DNA from: VAZQ01 sp963702695
Lineage (GTDB): Bacteria > Pseudomonadota > Alphaproteobacteria > Rhizobiales > Xanthobacteraceae
DNA length: 64,000 nucleotides
Direction of reading: 5' to 3'
NCBI GenBank assembly: GCA_963702695.1
Contig: CAVPDS010000018.1
Coordinates: 1 to 64,000 of the forward strand
Positions 34,743-43,886 of this stretch are shown one piece after another; position 1 is the first letter of the stretch; every line of letters starts with the position of its first letter. The position numbers were made by a program, and so were the translations under genes. The notes under the pieces are model-generated. The model did no database searches and was not told where the DNA came from. It saw only the letters and a list, made by a program, of their open reading frames with translations.

Positions 34743-35732
34743 TCAGGCCGTGAGCGCATCCAGACCCGACGCCAGCGCACCGCGCGCGACCTCGACCTTG
34801 TGTTCGTTATATTTGAGCGGCGCCGCATTGAGGAGCGCACGCGCCGCAGCCTGCGTAGCGAGATCGCCGCCGAGCGGCTTGCCTTTGAGAAAGGCTTCGA
34901 TCGAGTGCTCGCGATAGGGGCTGACCGCGATGCCCCCAAAGATCACGCGGGCGTCGCTGATGTTGCCGCCATCCATGTGCAGGTTCACGGCGACCGACGC
35001 CATGGCGAAGTCCCATACGCCCCGCGGACGGATTTTCTGGAAGGTTCCCCGTGCGCCACTCCTGGGCGGAGGAACCACGATCTCGGTCAGAATCTCGTTG
35101 GAATGCAGGACGTGGGATTGCACGCGGCCGTCGATCAGCACATCGCCCGGGATGAGCTGTTCGAGCGACATCTCGCGTGTCCCCGACGGGGTGGCGATCT
35201 TGACACCGGCGTCGAGCGCCTCAAGCCCGATCGCTGCGTCGCCATGATAGACCGCAAAGCACAGGCGGCCGCCCATGACGCTGTGATAATAGCTGTTGTC
35301 GCCAATAGCGCCGTAGCAGAGATAGCCGCCGTTGCGCCAGCACGGGTAATTTCCGCGCAGATACTGGCACCACACTTCCTGCATGATGTCGCCGGCGATC
35401 GTTGATTGATTGCGCAGCTCCGGCGAGGAAATCTTCTTCAGCGTCTGGACCAGGAGCGGATATTTGCGCGCCACCAGTTCGGACTCGTGGACCTCCGTGA
35501 TGGTGGTGGTCGCCCCGATGGCGAGGCCGCCGTCGGGCGTCTCGCGAACGAAGCTCAGATCGCCGATCGCCTTGATGTCGACCAGATATTTCGGCGCCGA
35601 GTTGAGGCGGTTCTTGAGCCGCACCAGGAGGTCGGTGCCGCCCGCGTAGACGGCAGCCTCCGGCCCATGATGCGCCAGGATCTGCGTTGCCTCCGCGATG
35701 CTGGTCGGCTTGTAGAGCGTGACGGGTTTCAT
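34743..35732 (-). CDS. Molybdenum hydroxylase FAD subunit with extra four-cysteine loop
   Basis: The gene encodes 329 residues of the CoxM/XdhB/PaoB class. FAD-binding motifs are VYAGGTDLLVR (28-38) and STIAGDI (110-116). Between them and the C-terminal domain lies a loop with C122, C131, C139 and C158 (WCQYLRGNYPCWRNGGYLC then GGRLC), as in PaoB and 4-hydroxybenzoyl-CoA reductase beta subunits, which hold an additional [4Fe-4S] cluster. It transfers electrons from the iron-sulfur subunit to FAD and onward. Its start follows the molybdenum subunit stop with almost no gap. Confidence 0.88.
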   Translation of the reverse strand: MKPVTLYKPTSIAEATQILAHHGPEAAVYAGGTDLLVRLKNRLNSAPKYLVDIKAIGDLSFVRETPDGGLAIGATTTITEVHESELVARKYPLLVQTLKKISSPELRNQSTIAGDIMQEVWCQYLRGNYPCWRNGGYLCYGAIGDNSYYHSVMGGRLCFAVYHGDAAIGLEALDAGVKIATPSGTREMSLEQLIPGDVLIDGRVQSHVLHSNEILTEIVVPPPRSGARGTFQKIRPRGVWDFAMASVAVNLHMDGGNISDARVIFGGIAVSPYREHSIEAFLKGKPLGGDLATQAAARALLNAAPLKYNEHKVEVARGALASGLDALTA

Positions 35733-35733
35733 C

Positions 35734-38229
35734 TCAGGTCACCCCGCGCTGCTTCTTCAATCCCATCAAAATCCGCTCGGCGGTGACGGGATGGCTCACT
35801 CGGACACCGGTGGCGTTGTAGATCGCGTTCCCGATCGCGCCCGGGACCGAGCCGATGCTGGTTTCGCTGAAGCCCTTGTAGCCGTAGAACCAGCGCGGCT
35901 CGAGACTCTCGATGAAGACCTGCTCGATCTCGTCGGGAAATTCCATGATGGTCGGAATCGGGAACGACAGGAACGCGATGCTGTTGTGCATCTGCCCAGG
36001 AAATTCCTTGTCGTACGGGATCGAGTTGGTGGCGACCTGGAAGCTCTGCATGAACGAGCCTTCCATGTCGCTGATCGCGACGAACGGATTGATCACCTTT
36101 CCGGTATCGTGGCTGTAGACGACGCGGGTCACCCTGAATTGACCGGTCCAGGTATCGACCTCGACCTCGACGAAGCAGGCGCCCACGCCCTTCGCCATCG
36201 AGCGGCCCTGCACCGCCCTCACCTCGCCGTGCATCCGCAGCGATTTGCCATCGAGCAGATCAGCGGCGGCGACCATCTGCTGCGGATCGGTCTTGGAACG
36301 GATGACGCCGTCCTTGAGCGCGAGCGTCGCGGCATCGACTTCGAGTTTCTGCGCCGCGCGATTGACGAGTTCGTTCCTGAGCTTGCGCGCTGCCACCAGC
36401 GCCGCACCGCCTTGCACCGTACAGGTGCGGCCGGCCGCCCATTGATCCGTGGGCGGCGCAATGTCGGAGTCTCCCCACATGAGCTTGATGCTGTCGATAT
36501 CGCTGATTCCCAGCATCTCGGCGATCAGGATCGCCATGCCGGTGTCGTGATTGGTGCCGCTGTCGGGCAGCGCGCTGCGCAGGATCACCTGGCCATTGGC
36601 GGCCATTTCGACATCGGCGCTCCAGATGATGCCGCGCTCGGTTTTGAACGCCGGCTCTCCTTCATGATAGGAGAGCGAGCCTGGATGATGCTGGGAAATT
36701 CCGAGCCCCATGCCGCGCTTGAACCGGCCGGGCATCCCGCCAGGCTTCGGATTTCGTTTGTCCCAGCCGAATTGCTTCGCACCTTCCTCAAGAACTTCGA
36801 CCGACGCAAAGCAGTCATAGGTGAGCGAGCCCTTTTCGGTCTCGGGCTTCTTCATCTCCTGGTGCCAGTCGGTCGCGGGCTCGATCTTGTCGCCCGGACG
36901 CGCCACGTTACGCAGGCGGAACTCGACCGGATCGAGCCCGGCGGCCTCGGACAATTCGTCGGCGAGATTCTCCCAGGCCCACTTGACCTCCTGCTGCGTG
37001 CAACTGCGGTTGCAGCCGACCATCGGCGTGTTGCTTTTGTAAGCGTAGGACACCTGCTCCCAATGCGGCGTCCGAGCGGTGTAGAGTTCCACCTGGTTCT
37101 TCGAGACTTCGCCCGCGACGTGTTGCGGCAGCGTGTCGATAAGGCCGCCCACCATGTGGAATTCGTAGCGCAACGCGTGGATCTTCCCGTCCTTGGTCAG
37201 CCCGACCTTGAACTTGGAGAGCGTCTCCGGCTTGTGCAGGATGTGATAAAGCTCTTCGGCCTTGGTCAGGACCGCCTTGACCGGCCGCCCGGTAACCTTG
37301 GCGATGTGTGCCACCTGGCCCCAGAACGGCGCCGTGCGTACGCCGAAGCCGCCAAACGTGCCGCCGTTCCATTTGTTGATGAAATGGATGTTGTTCTTGT
37401 CGATGCCGAGCCATCCGGCGAGGAACTCGCGCGACGGATAGATGTCCTGCCCGTGGCCCCAGAACGTGAGCTTGTCACCTTCCCACTGGGCGACGCCGCT
37501 GAACGGCTGCATCGGAACGATGCGCCCGCCGCCGAAATAATACGTGTACTCGCGCACGATGTCGGATTCGGCGAAGCCCTTCTCGACGTCACCGTGCCGC
37601 CAGACCGCACTCGCCGTCGGATGATGGTTGGGACTGTTCGGCGGCATTCGCAACAGGTTGCCTTTGCCTTCGCGAATGTCCGGGGCGTCTGCGGCTTCGG
37701 CCGACGCGAGCGTGGTCACCGCCGGCAGGTCCGTGTAGTCGACGACGATCGCTTCGACCGCGTCTTCCGCCTGATTTTCGGTCTCCGCGGCGACGATCGC
37801 GACAATCTCGCCCTGTAGCATCAGTTCAGTGTGCAGCGGATTGGTCCGCGGGGCATTGCGGTAAGTCATGATGTGATGCACGCCCGGCATCTTCTCCGCC
37901 GCCGCGGTATCAAGCCGCCGGAGCGCCGAGCGCGGATACAGACTGCGCAGGAATTTGACATGCAGCATTCCCGGCAGGCGGACGCGCGTCGCGAATTCGG
38001 CGGTGCCGCGGTAGCGCGGCTCGACCACCTCGCGCAGCGGCGCCTGCGGCTTGCCGAGGATCGTGAGATCGACCGGCGGGTGACCCTGCCATTTCTGGGT
38101 CACGATCTTGCGGTCGCCTTCGATGATCGTGTCGCCCGGGCCGTGACCGCCGCCGGTCGAGAAATTGCGGACCATCGGCTGCGTGATGATCTTGGCGCCT
38201 TCCGACGAAGGTTCAATCTTGAAGGTCAT
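35734..38229 (-). CDS. Molybdenum hydroxylase large (molybdopterin) subunit
   Basis: The gene encodes 831 residues of the xanthine dehydrogenase/aldehyde oxidase large-subunit family. Visible features are RYRGTAEFATRVRLPGMLHV, WNGGTFGGFGVRTAPFWGQV for cofactor binding, and KGFSETSIGSVPGAIGNAIY near the C-terminus, which holds the catalytic glutamate expected in KGxGE. It hydroxylates a carbonyl or heteroaromatic carbon; the substrate cannot be read from sequence. The ATG at 38229 overlaps the stop of the small subunit (ATGA). It has no signal of its own, so it is presumably exported folded with the Tat-bearing small subunit, as in PaoABC. Confidence 0.92.
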   Translation of the reverse strand: MTFKIEPSSEGAKIITQPMVRNFSTGGGHGPGDTIIEGDRKIVTQKWQGHPPVDLTILGKPQAPLREVVEPRYRGTAEFATRVRLPGMLHVKFLRSLYPRSALRRLDTAAAEKMPGVHHIMTYRNAPRTNPLHTELMLQGEIVAIVAAETENQAEDAVEAIVVDYTDLPAVTTLASAEAADAPDIREGKGNLLRMPPNSPNHHPTASAVWRHGDVEKGFAESDIVREYTYYFGGGRIVPMQPFSGVAQWEGDKLTFWGHGQDIYPSREFLAGWLGIDKNNIHFINKWNGGTFGGFGVRTAPFWGQVAHIAKVTGRPVKAVLTKAEELYHILHKPETLSKFKVGLTKDGKIHALRYEFHMVGGLIDTLPQHVAGEVSKNQVELYTARTPHWEQVSYAYKSNTPMVGCNRSCTQQEVKWAWENLADELSEAAGLDPVEFRLRNVARPGDKIEPATDWHQEMKKPETEKGSLTYDCFASVEVLEEGAKQFGWDKRNPKPGGMPGRFKRGMGLGISQHHPGSLSYHEGEPAFKTERGIIWSADVEMAANGQVILRSALPDSGTNHDTGMAILIAEMLGISDIDSIKLMWGDSDIAPPTDQWAAGRTCTVQGGAALVAARKLRNELVNRAAQKLEVDAATLALKDGVIRSKTDPQQMVAAADLLDGKSLRMHGEVRAVQGRSMAKGVGACFVEVEVDTWTGQFRVTRVVYSHDTGKVINPFVAISDMEGSFMQSFQVATNSIPYDKEFPGQMHNSIAFLSFPIPTIMEFPDEIEQVFIESLEPRWFYGYKGFSETSIGSVPGAIGNAIYNATGVRVSHPVTAERILMGLKKQRGVT

Positions 38230-38864
38230 AGGGTGGCCTCGCCGCGCATGTAGCTTGCCGTGTCCTTCACCGTCTTGATGATGCCGGCATAGGCCGAGCA
38301 TCGGCAGAGATGCCCGCCGAGCACCTCCTTGATCTCGTCATCAGTCGGATTGGGGTTCTTCGCCAGGAAGGTTTTCGCCACGGTCAGCCAGCCGGCGGTG
38401 CAGTAACCGCAATCCGCCGCCATGTTGCGGATGCCGATTTCCTGGATCGGATCGAGCGACTTCTCGTCGCCCAGCCCTTCCACAGTGAGAATTGGCTTCT
38501 CGGCAGCCTCGTGCGCCAGCATGTGGCAGGAATAATGCGGGACGCCGTCGATAACCACCGTGCAGACGCCGCAAGTCGCCCGGTTGCAGCTCCGCACCGT
38601 GCCGGTGAGCCCGATCTCTTCCGAGATCACCTCCCAGAGCGTGGTCCTCACCTCGTGCTCGACGGTGTGCTTGGTGCCGTTGAGATTAAAGGTGGAAGAA
38701 AGCTTGGTGATGGCTTGCGGCAGCGGCGGAGCAGCGGTCGCGGTGCCGCTCATGAGCACGCTGCGCCGGAACGGCGAGATGAACGCCGGCGCCGCGACCG
38801 CGCCCGCCACGATCCCGGTCGCGACACTCGCCTTGATGAAATCCCTGCGGGTGAATTTCGGCAT
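38226..38864 (-). CDS. Tat-exported [2Fe-2S] small subunit of the molybdenum hydroxylase
   Basis: The gene encodes 212 residues. The N-terminus TRRDFIKASVATGIVAGAVA is a twin-arginine signal (R6, R7). The plant-type cluster uses C93, C98, C101 and C113 (CNRATCGVC then YSC), and the second cluster uses C152, C155, C187 and C189 (CGYC, CRC). It is the first gene of an operon running small, large, FAD, cytochrome-b-like, HAD-like. The gene order differs from E. coli paoABC, but the exported design is the same. No chaperone of the PaoD/XdhC type lies in the window. Confidence 0.92.
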   Translation of the reverse strand: MPKFTRRDFIKASVATGIVAGAVAAPAFISPFRRSVLMSGTATAAPPLPQAITKLSSTFNLNGTKHTVEHEVRTTLWEVISEEIGLTGTVRSCNRATCGVCTVVIDGVPHYSCHMLAHEAAEKPILTVEGLGDEKSLDPIQEIGIRNMAADCGYCTAGWLTVAKTFLAKNPNPTDDEIKEVLGGHLCRCSAYAGIIKTVKDTASYMRGEATL

Positions 38865-39141
38865 GATGCTTTTCCCTTAAGGGCCGGCATCCTGAACCCC
38901 GGCGGCCGGCGCCGCCACACGGCGCCCGGTCGAAGCTCATCTGGCCATGCAAATCGGTAGAACCGGCAATCCACGGATGCCCAGATCCGATGCCGTGCTC
39001 CGCGTCTCCTCCCGAAGTTCTTTCGCTTTCGCGGCGTGCCCCATATCGATCAAGGCCGCGAGAACGACTTTGTCGAAACTATCTGCCAAGCCCTCAAAGC
39101 CGTCAAGGCGCGGGCTGAGGGCGTACGCTATCGGGCGCAGG

Positions 39142-39621
39142 CTACTGGATCACCGCAACCGCCTGGATTTCGAGCAGCGCATTCGGACTTGCCAGATGCG
39201 ATATCGCGATCGACGCGCTGGCCGGAAAGTTCTCGCCGAGAATCTCGCGTCGCAGCGCCGTCATGCGCGGGTGGTTGCGCGGATCGGTGAGGAACACGGT
39301 CATCGTGACCATGTCGGAAAGCTTGCCGCCGGCCTCCGTCAACGTCCGGCCGATGGAGGCAAAGGTTTCGCGCACCTGCGCGTCGAAATCGCCGGCAAGC
39401 GATTTTCCCGACTGATCGACCGCGCCGGTATGTCCGGCGAGCCAGATGGTCCGCCCACCCTGCGTCACCACCGCCTGGGAATAGCCCGAGCGTTCGGCCG
39501 AATCCCGCTTGACGAAACGCTTGGCCGTCTGCGCCTTCGCCGGCACACTCGCACCGAGTGCGGCAAATCCACCGAGAACGGCAAGCTTGCTGAAGAATTC
39601 ACGCCGCGCCGAAATGGCCAT
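39142..39621 (-). CDS. Exported RidA/YjgF-family protein
   Basis: The gene encodes 159 residues. A Tat-like or Sec signal (ARREFFSKLAVLGGFAALGA, cleavage after AKA) precedes a RidA domain (YSQAVVTQGGRTIWLAGHTG; FASIGRTLTEAGGKLSDMVT; VFLTDPRNHPRMTALRREI). Cytosolic RidA hydrolyses reactive enamines and imines; an exported version is unusual and suggests that such intermediates arise in the periplasm. The arginine near position 105 of RidA cannot be placed with certainty. It is on the same strand as, and upstream of, the hydroxylase operon, 277 bp away. Confidence 0.82.
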   Translation of the reverse strand: MAISARREFFSKLAVLGGFAALGASVPAKAQTAKRFVKRDSAERSGYSQAVVTQGGRTIWLAGHTGAVDQSGKSLAGDFDAQVRETFASIGRTLTEAGGKLSDMVTMTVFLTDPRNHPRMTALRREILGENFPASASIAISHLASPNALLEIQAVAVIQ

Positions 39622-39739
39622 GGTTTTTCTCCGTCGTTGTCGAACTCATTGAGCTGCGACTGGGACAGGCACTTAAATCACTTCCGCCCAGATCGAACGC
39701 ACAGTCTTCGTCAACCGCTCATTTGATTGTTCCTGTTCG

Positions 39740-40606
39740 TCACTTCTGCGGTTGCTTGAAGTATCGCAGGTCCGGCGCCGGCTGGTCTTTTTTTGCCGGC
39801 ATCAACAGCCCATCCGCGCTCAGTAGATAATCCTGGCCGCCGATGTTTACGTCACTGTTGCCCTCGGTGCAGTTGTTCTCAACCCAGACCACCCGTGGTT
39901 CGCGCCGATAGGACTTCTTCACCGACCAGGGCCGCGTCAGCGCATCGTCGACGGTCGTCATGTCGTCGTGGATGAGATTCGGATTGGCCTTGTCGGTATA
40001 AATCCGCTCGGTGATGACGGCCTGGCCGTCTTCGTGGAACGAAATGCCGGTCTGATCGAACAGGCGCGGGACGCGCAGATAGCGGGTCTCGACTTCCAGC
40101 ACGTCGTAGCGGCCGTCCCCGTCCTCATCGATCCACTTGCCGATGGAATATCCGGTGAACGTGGGATCGGGGTTCTTCGGCCAGGCGCGCCCATCGGTGT
40201 AGATGCGGCGCGGCTGCGAGGTCATGATCTCATACAAAATGTAAGTAAGCTTGTCGGTGATGACAAATTCGAACGGGAACACGATGCTCATTTGAAACGG
40301 CATCCCCATCGGGATGCATTTCGTGCTGATGCTGTAAAGTCCCTGCCCGCCGAGCGCCTGATCCGCCATGCTGGCCTCATGGATGCGGCGGTATTTGTCC
40401 TTGAGCGGCGCCTCTTGTCCGGCGCCGTCGGGTTTGCTGGGGTCGTATCGCGGGGGGCCGCCGTCGGGCGCCTTGCGCCACTGGCCCGACCAGTCCGGGT
40501 ATCTCGCTTCGTCAAACGCCTGAGCGCCACTCAGGCTCGAACACCAGACTGCAAACGCGATTGCGACAAATGATGCTACCGCGGTGACCGACCTTCGATC
40601 GAGCAT
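39740..40606 (-). CDS. Secreted protein of unknown function (SIG-x-x-E-x-D family), member 1
   Basis: The gene encodes 288 residues with a signal peptide (cleavage after AQA). Motifs are YPDWSGQWRK, GYSIGKWIDEDGDGRYDVLE, ERIYTDK and DALTRPWSVKKSYRRE. The layout parallels proteins at 55191-55922, 56006-56902 and 57081-57944: RIY/RVY, then a G-[YWF]-[FS]-x-x-IG-x-[WHY]-E-x-D-x-L-V motif, then ERI/ERF and a D-x-x-W tail. No function is known to me for this family. It may be an exported binding or lyase-like protein serving the same catabolic island. Confidence 0.7.
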   Translation of the reverse strand: MLDRRSVTAVASFVAIAFAVWCSSLSGAQAFDEARYPDWSGQWRKAPDGGPPRYDPSKPDGAGQEAPLKDKYRRIHEASMADQALGGQGLYSISTKCIPMGMPFQMSIVFPFEFVITDKLTYILYEIMTSQPRRIYTDGRAWPKNPDPTFTGYSIGKWIDEDGDGRYDVLEVETRYLRVPRLFDQTGISFHEDGQAVITERIYTDKANPNLIHDDMTTVDDALTRPWSVKKSYRREPRVVWVENNCTEGNSDVNIGGQDYLLSADGLLMPAKKDQPAPDLRYFKQPQK

Positions 40607-40715
40607 GGTTGCCCTCCCTTGTGACTCGCATCCTCAGGACGAGGTCGTCCAAGCAGTCTTGAATGAGTTCGACAGCCTGCCCGCGCCTCTCGCCCTGCCG
40701 TTTCTTCCGCGAAAT

Positions 40716-41594
40716 TCACTTCGCCGTCGCCAGCGTCCGCTCAGCCGGTCGCCCAGCTTGCAACGGTAGTTTCGGCAACTGCACGCAATAGAGTTCGCTG
40801 GCTTCCGCCGCAGTGATCGGGATGGGCCCCTCCCCTGCTTCGAAGCCGAACGCGGTTTGCGCAGGATACCGGCGTCCCGAGCATTCAACCGAACCGCTCA
40901 CAACGAACAAGAGCTCAGGCGCGTAGTGCAGGCCGCCACGGTAGCTGGCGCCGCGTTCGAGCCGAACGAAGCCGACGCGCGCGCCGCCCTCGGTGAAGGT
41001 CCCGAGCCACTTATGATACACCCCCGGGGCTTCATCCACCCAGGCGAAATTCGCCGGGCTCATCACGATCACTTCGCTGTAGCGCGGCTGCGGATATTTC
41101 GGCTTGCCCCCGGTCGCCTGCTCCCACACCGCCTCGGAGGCGTCCTGGTTATGGCGCTGGCCCTGCGCGTCGGTATAGGTGAACACGCCGTCCGCGAACT
41201 TGCCCTTTTGCTGGAGCGCGTCCATGGCGTCCTTGCGCTCCTCGTAGCTCAGAAAGCCGCCGCCGTTGGTGGTGCCGAACTGGGCGAGCACCAGCTTCAG
41301 ACCCTTGCGCCGGATCTGGGGGCCATAATGGACGCCCGCGGGGAAATAGGCCACCTGACCGGCCTTGAGAACCTTGTCCTTGCCGTAGACGAATTCTCCC
41401 TCCAGCGGAAACCGAATCTGATCGAAGACATGGGTGTGACGGGGCGTCGTCCATTCGGTCACGGCGTGGGAGATGTTGAGCTTGAAATTGGCCGGGCTGC
41501 CCTGCTTGCCCTTCAGCAAGGTGCGGTTGTCGAGTTCACCCTCGCGGTGCTCGTCGGTGACCCGCTGGGCGGTGTTGGGATCGGCGATTTGCAT
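40716..41594 (-). CDS. Bicupin-domain protein
   Basis: The gene encodes 292 residues without a signal peptide. The first cupin has TEWTTPRHTHVFDQIRFPLE (two His and a downstream Glu) and GQVAYFPAGVHYGPQ. The second has GASYRGGLHYAPELLFVVSG. Metal ligands are therefore mostly present in cupin 1. Such proteins may be dioxygenases or isomerases acting on small organic acids; the reaction is not predictable. It lies in a row of minus-strand genes and probably shares transcription with the binding-protein gene upstream. Confidence 0.75.
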   Translation of the reverse strand: MQIADPNTAQRVTDEHREGELDNRTLLKGKQGSPANFKLNISHAVTEWTTPRHTHVFDQIRFPLEGEFVYGKDKVLKAGQVAYFPAGVHYGPQIRRKGLKLVLAQFGTTNGGGFLSYEERKDAMDALQQKGKFADGVFTYTDAQGQRHNQDASEAVWEQATGGKPKYPQPRYSEVIVMSPANFAWVDEAPGVYHKWLGTFTEGGARVGFVRLERGASYRGGLHYAPELLFVVSGSVECSGRRYPAQTAFGFEAGEGPIPITAAEASELYCVQLPKLPLQAGRPAERTLATAK

Positions 41595-41691
41595 GTCTTA
41601 GCCCTTTCCTGCTCAGCCTCTGGTCCCGCTGCGCCGATCTGGCGGAGAGTGGCGGCCGGCTGCCTGGCTGCCATCCCTCCGGAAAGTCCGA

Positions 41692-42774
41692 TTATTTGTA
41701 CGGCAGTTTGAAATTGCGCGCCGCCGTCTTGATCGCCTCGGCGTCGAACGCGTTGATCTCATCGATCAGATCGTTGGTATACATCTTGGAGAGGTCGGGC
41801 ACATCAACGCCAAGGACCCCTGCGGTGTCGATCCAGTCCCGCTTATCCATATAGCCCCACTTCGTGATCGCCTTGTTCGAGGGGCTGTAGAGCGGCGCGC
41901 GCTTGCTGACCGGCATCAGGATCGCCGCGACCTGTTCGTCGATCTTTTTTCCCTTCGGCGCGGCCTCCGGATACATCTGGGTGAAGATGTAGGCGGCGGC
42001 TTCCGGGTTTTCATGAATGAAAACATGCGCCTTGGCGATGCCGCGGCCCACACCCACAGCCTGCCGGCGCTGATCGCGCAGGAAATCCGGACGCACGCTC
42101 ACAAAGGTTCCGCCGATCTGGGGGACTTTGGGCGGCAGCGGCAGATAGGTGAGCTGCATCCCCGCGCCTTCGAGCGTGCCGAAGATGACATCGTAGGCGA
42201 ACAGCGCGTCGATGTTGCCGCGCTGCAGCGCAATGCCGGATGGGATCCCTTCGCCCGAAGCGAGCCACGACACGTCCTTCTCCGGATCGAGGCCTGCCAC
42301 CTTGACCAGCGAATAGGCATTCATCTTCTGGTCGGCCGTGGGAAAGCCGATGGTCTTGCCTCTGAGGTCGGCGAAGCTCTTGATGCTGCTGCCGGGCTTC
42401 ACCACGATCGAGTATTTGAGCGGGTAGGTCGACTCGAAGAAATTGATGATCGGCAGTTTGTTGCCCTTGGTCACCAGGCCGATCAGATAATCCGGGGTCA
42501 GCGAGACGAACTCGATCCGCTTGGTGTCGATCGAGGCCAGGGCGGCGCCGTAGGACCCCAGCGCCAGCGGCTCGACGCTCAACCCTTCGGCCCGGAAATA
42601 ACCGAGGTATTCAGGAATCAGCATGTCGATGTTCGCGGGCGTGACCGACCTGGAGGTGAAGGCGAGGCGAACCTTTGCGACCGGCTGTTGCGCATCAGCG
42701 CCGCCACAACAGAGGGCGCACAACAGGAGGCCCGCAACGAGGCGATCGGCAACTCTCGTCCGCAGAGCCGGCAT
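41692..42774 (-). CDS. NMT1/THI5-type ABC transporter substrate-binding protein
   Basis: The gene encodes 360 residues with a signal peptide (VAGLLLCALCCGGADAQ). The NMT1/SsuA-type fold shows in VRLAFTSRSVTPANIDMLIP, YLGYFRAEGLSVEPLALGSY, SFADLRGKTIGFPTADQKMN and ALQRGNIDALFAYD. Such proteins bring sulfonates, nitrate, pyrimidines or aromatic acids to ABC importers. No permease or ATPase gene is next to it, so it is either an orphan or a sensor-type binding protein. It fits the general uptake or oxidation theme of this region. Confidence 0.85.
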   Translation of the reverse strand: MPALRTRVADRLVAGLLLCALCCGGADAQQPVAKVRLAFTSRSVTPANIDMLIPEYLGYFRAEGLSVEPLALGSYGAALASIDTKRIEFVSLTPDYLIGLVTKGNKLPIINFFESTYPLKYSIVVKPGSSIKSFADLRGKTIGFPTADQKMNAYSLVKVAGLDPEKDVSWLASGEGIPSGIALQRGNIDALFAYDVIFGTLEGAGMQLTYLPLPPKVPQIGGTFVSVRPDFLRDQRRQAVGVGRGIAKAHVFIHENPEAAAYIFTQMYPEAAPKGKKIDEQVAAILMPVSKRAPLYSPSNKAITKWGYMDKRDWIDTAGVLGVDVPDLSKMYTNDLIDEINAFDAEAIKTAARNFKLPYK

Positions 42775-42920
42775 GGGCTGTTCCTCCGATCGCGCCTGGC
42801 GGTGGCGCTCGCGCCGTTGAGCCGGCCCGTAAGGTCCGGATGGCGGGTTTATCAGGAGACTAACCCATCAGGCCCCGGCAATGAAGTGGCAGCGACGGCC
42901 GGGCTGCGCAACCGATGGCC

Positions 42921-43886
42921 TCAGCCCCTGACCTTTTCGAGCTTCTGCAGGCTCCGCAACGGAATCGGCATCGGCTGCCCCGGAAACAGCGACGGCCATG
43001 CCGTGACCGAGACTTCACCGACGTAAATGTCGCCGCGAGAATCAACCGCAATCCCATGCGGGGACAGGAACTGTCCCGGCGCGGTCCCGGCGGATGGGAC
43101 CTTGCCGAGGCGAGCGATGAGCTTGCCTTCGTGCGTGAGGATGCTCAGGCGCGGCCCGAGATTGGGCACGCCACGGTTCGAGCTCAGGTATGGGCCGATT
43201 TCTCCGAGGTAGCAGGTCGGGCATTTGCCAGGTGTGAGATAGAGCGCGCTCGGGCGGTGCATGTTGTGCCACTGGGTCTCGAACTTCCCATTCCCGTCAA
43301 ACACCTGCACCCGGTGATTCTCGCGGTCGGCGACATAGACCCAGCCGTCGGCATCGCAGCAAATATTGTGTGGAAGGTTGAACTGGCCCGGATCAGTGCC
43401 GGGCTCGCCCCACGCCATCAACAAACTACCGTCGGGCGAATATTTGTGGATCCTGGCATTGCCGTAGCCATCCGAGACATAGATGTCGCCCGAAGGCGAC
43501 AGCGCCGTATGCGTGCAGCGATGAAACGGCAGGCCGCTCATGAACGGCGCAGGCCGCCCAGGAATGCCGATCGTCAACAGCACCTTCCCGGACAACGTAC
43601 ATTTGCGGACCGTGTGATCGCCATCGTCCGTACAATAAATCGTGTCGTCAGGTCCCATATGGGTGGCGTGCGGCTTGCGGAATACGCCTTCTCCCCAGGA
43701 GGTCAGAAAATTTCCCTCACGATCGAACACCACCATCGGATGTTCGCCGCGGTTGAAGACATAGACCCGATCGCGCCGGTCGATGCTGACCCCGCTGACG
43801 TCGCCAAAATGCCAGCCCGCGGGCAGCGCTCCCCACCCATTGCAGACGCGATAGGTGTATTCGCCGGTACCGAGGATGACGTCCAT
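42921..43886 (-). CDS. NHL-repeat beta-propeller protein (peptidyl-alpha-hydroxyglycine lyase-like)
   Basis: The gene encodes 321 residues from ATG 43886 (MDVILGTGEYTYRVCNGWGA). NHL blades recur: GVSIDRRDRVYVFNRGEHPM, FNLPHNICCDADGWVYVADR, ENHRVQVFD and FLSPHGIAVDSRGDIYVGEV. The general plan matches bacterial NHL proteins annotated as peptidyl-alpha-hydroxyglycine alpha-amidating-lyase-like. No signal peptide is evident at this start; a longer start at 43940 adds no signal either. Function unknown. It is upstream of the binding-protein gene on the same strand, with a 146-bp gap. Confidence 0.78.
   Translation of the reverse strand: MDVILGTGEYTYRVCNGWGALPAGWHFGDVSGVSIDRRDRVYVFNRGEHPMVVFDREGNFLTSWGEGVFRKPHATHMGPDDTIYCTDDGDHTVRKCTLSGKVLLTIGIPGRPAPFMSGLPFHRCTHTALSPSGDIYVSDGYGNARIHKYSPDGSLLMAWGEPGTDPGQFNLPHNICCDADGWVYVADRENHRVQVFDGNGKFETQWHNMHRPSALYLTPGKCPTCYLGEIGPYLSSNRGVPNLGPRLSILTHEGKLIARLGKVPSAGTAPGQFLSPHGIAVDSRGDIYVGEVSVTAWPSLFPGQPMPIPLRSLQKLEKVRG

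Noticed and set aside
33918..35405. 495-codon plus-strand frame across the cytochrome and FAD genes
   Set aside because: Runs antisense through two real genes; no domain, no ribosome site.
35719..37818. 699-codon plus-strand frame opposite the molybdenum subunit
   Set aside because: Antisense of a strongly conserved enzyme, low-information composition.
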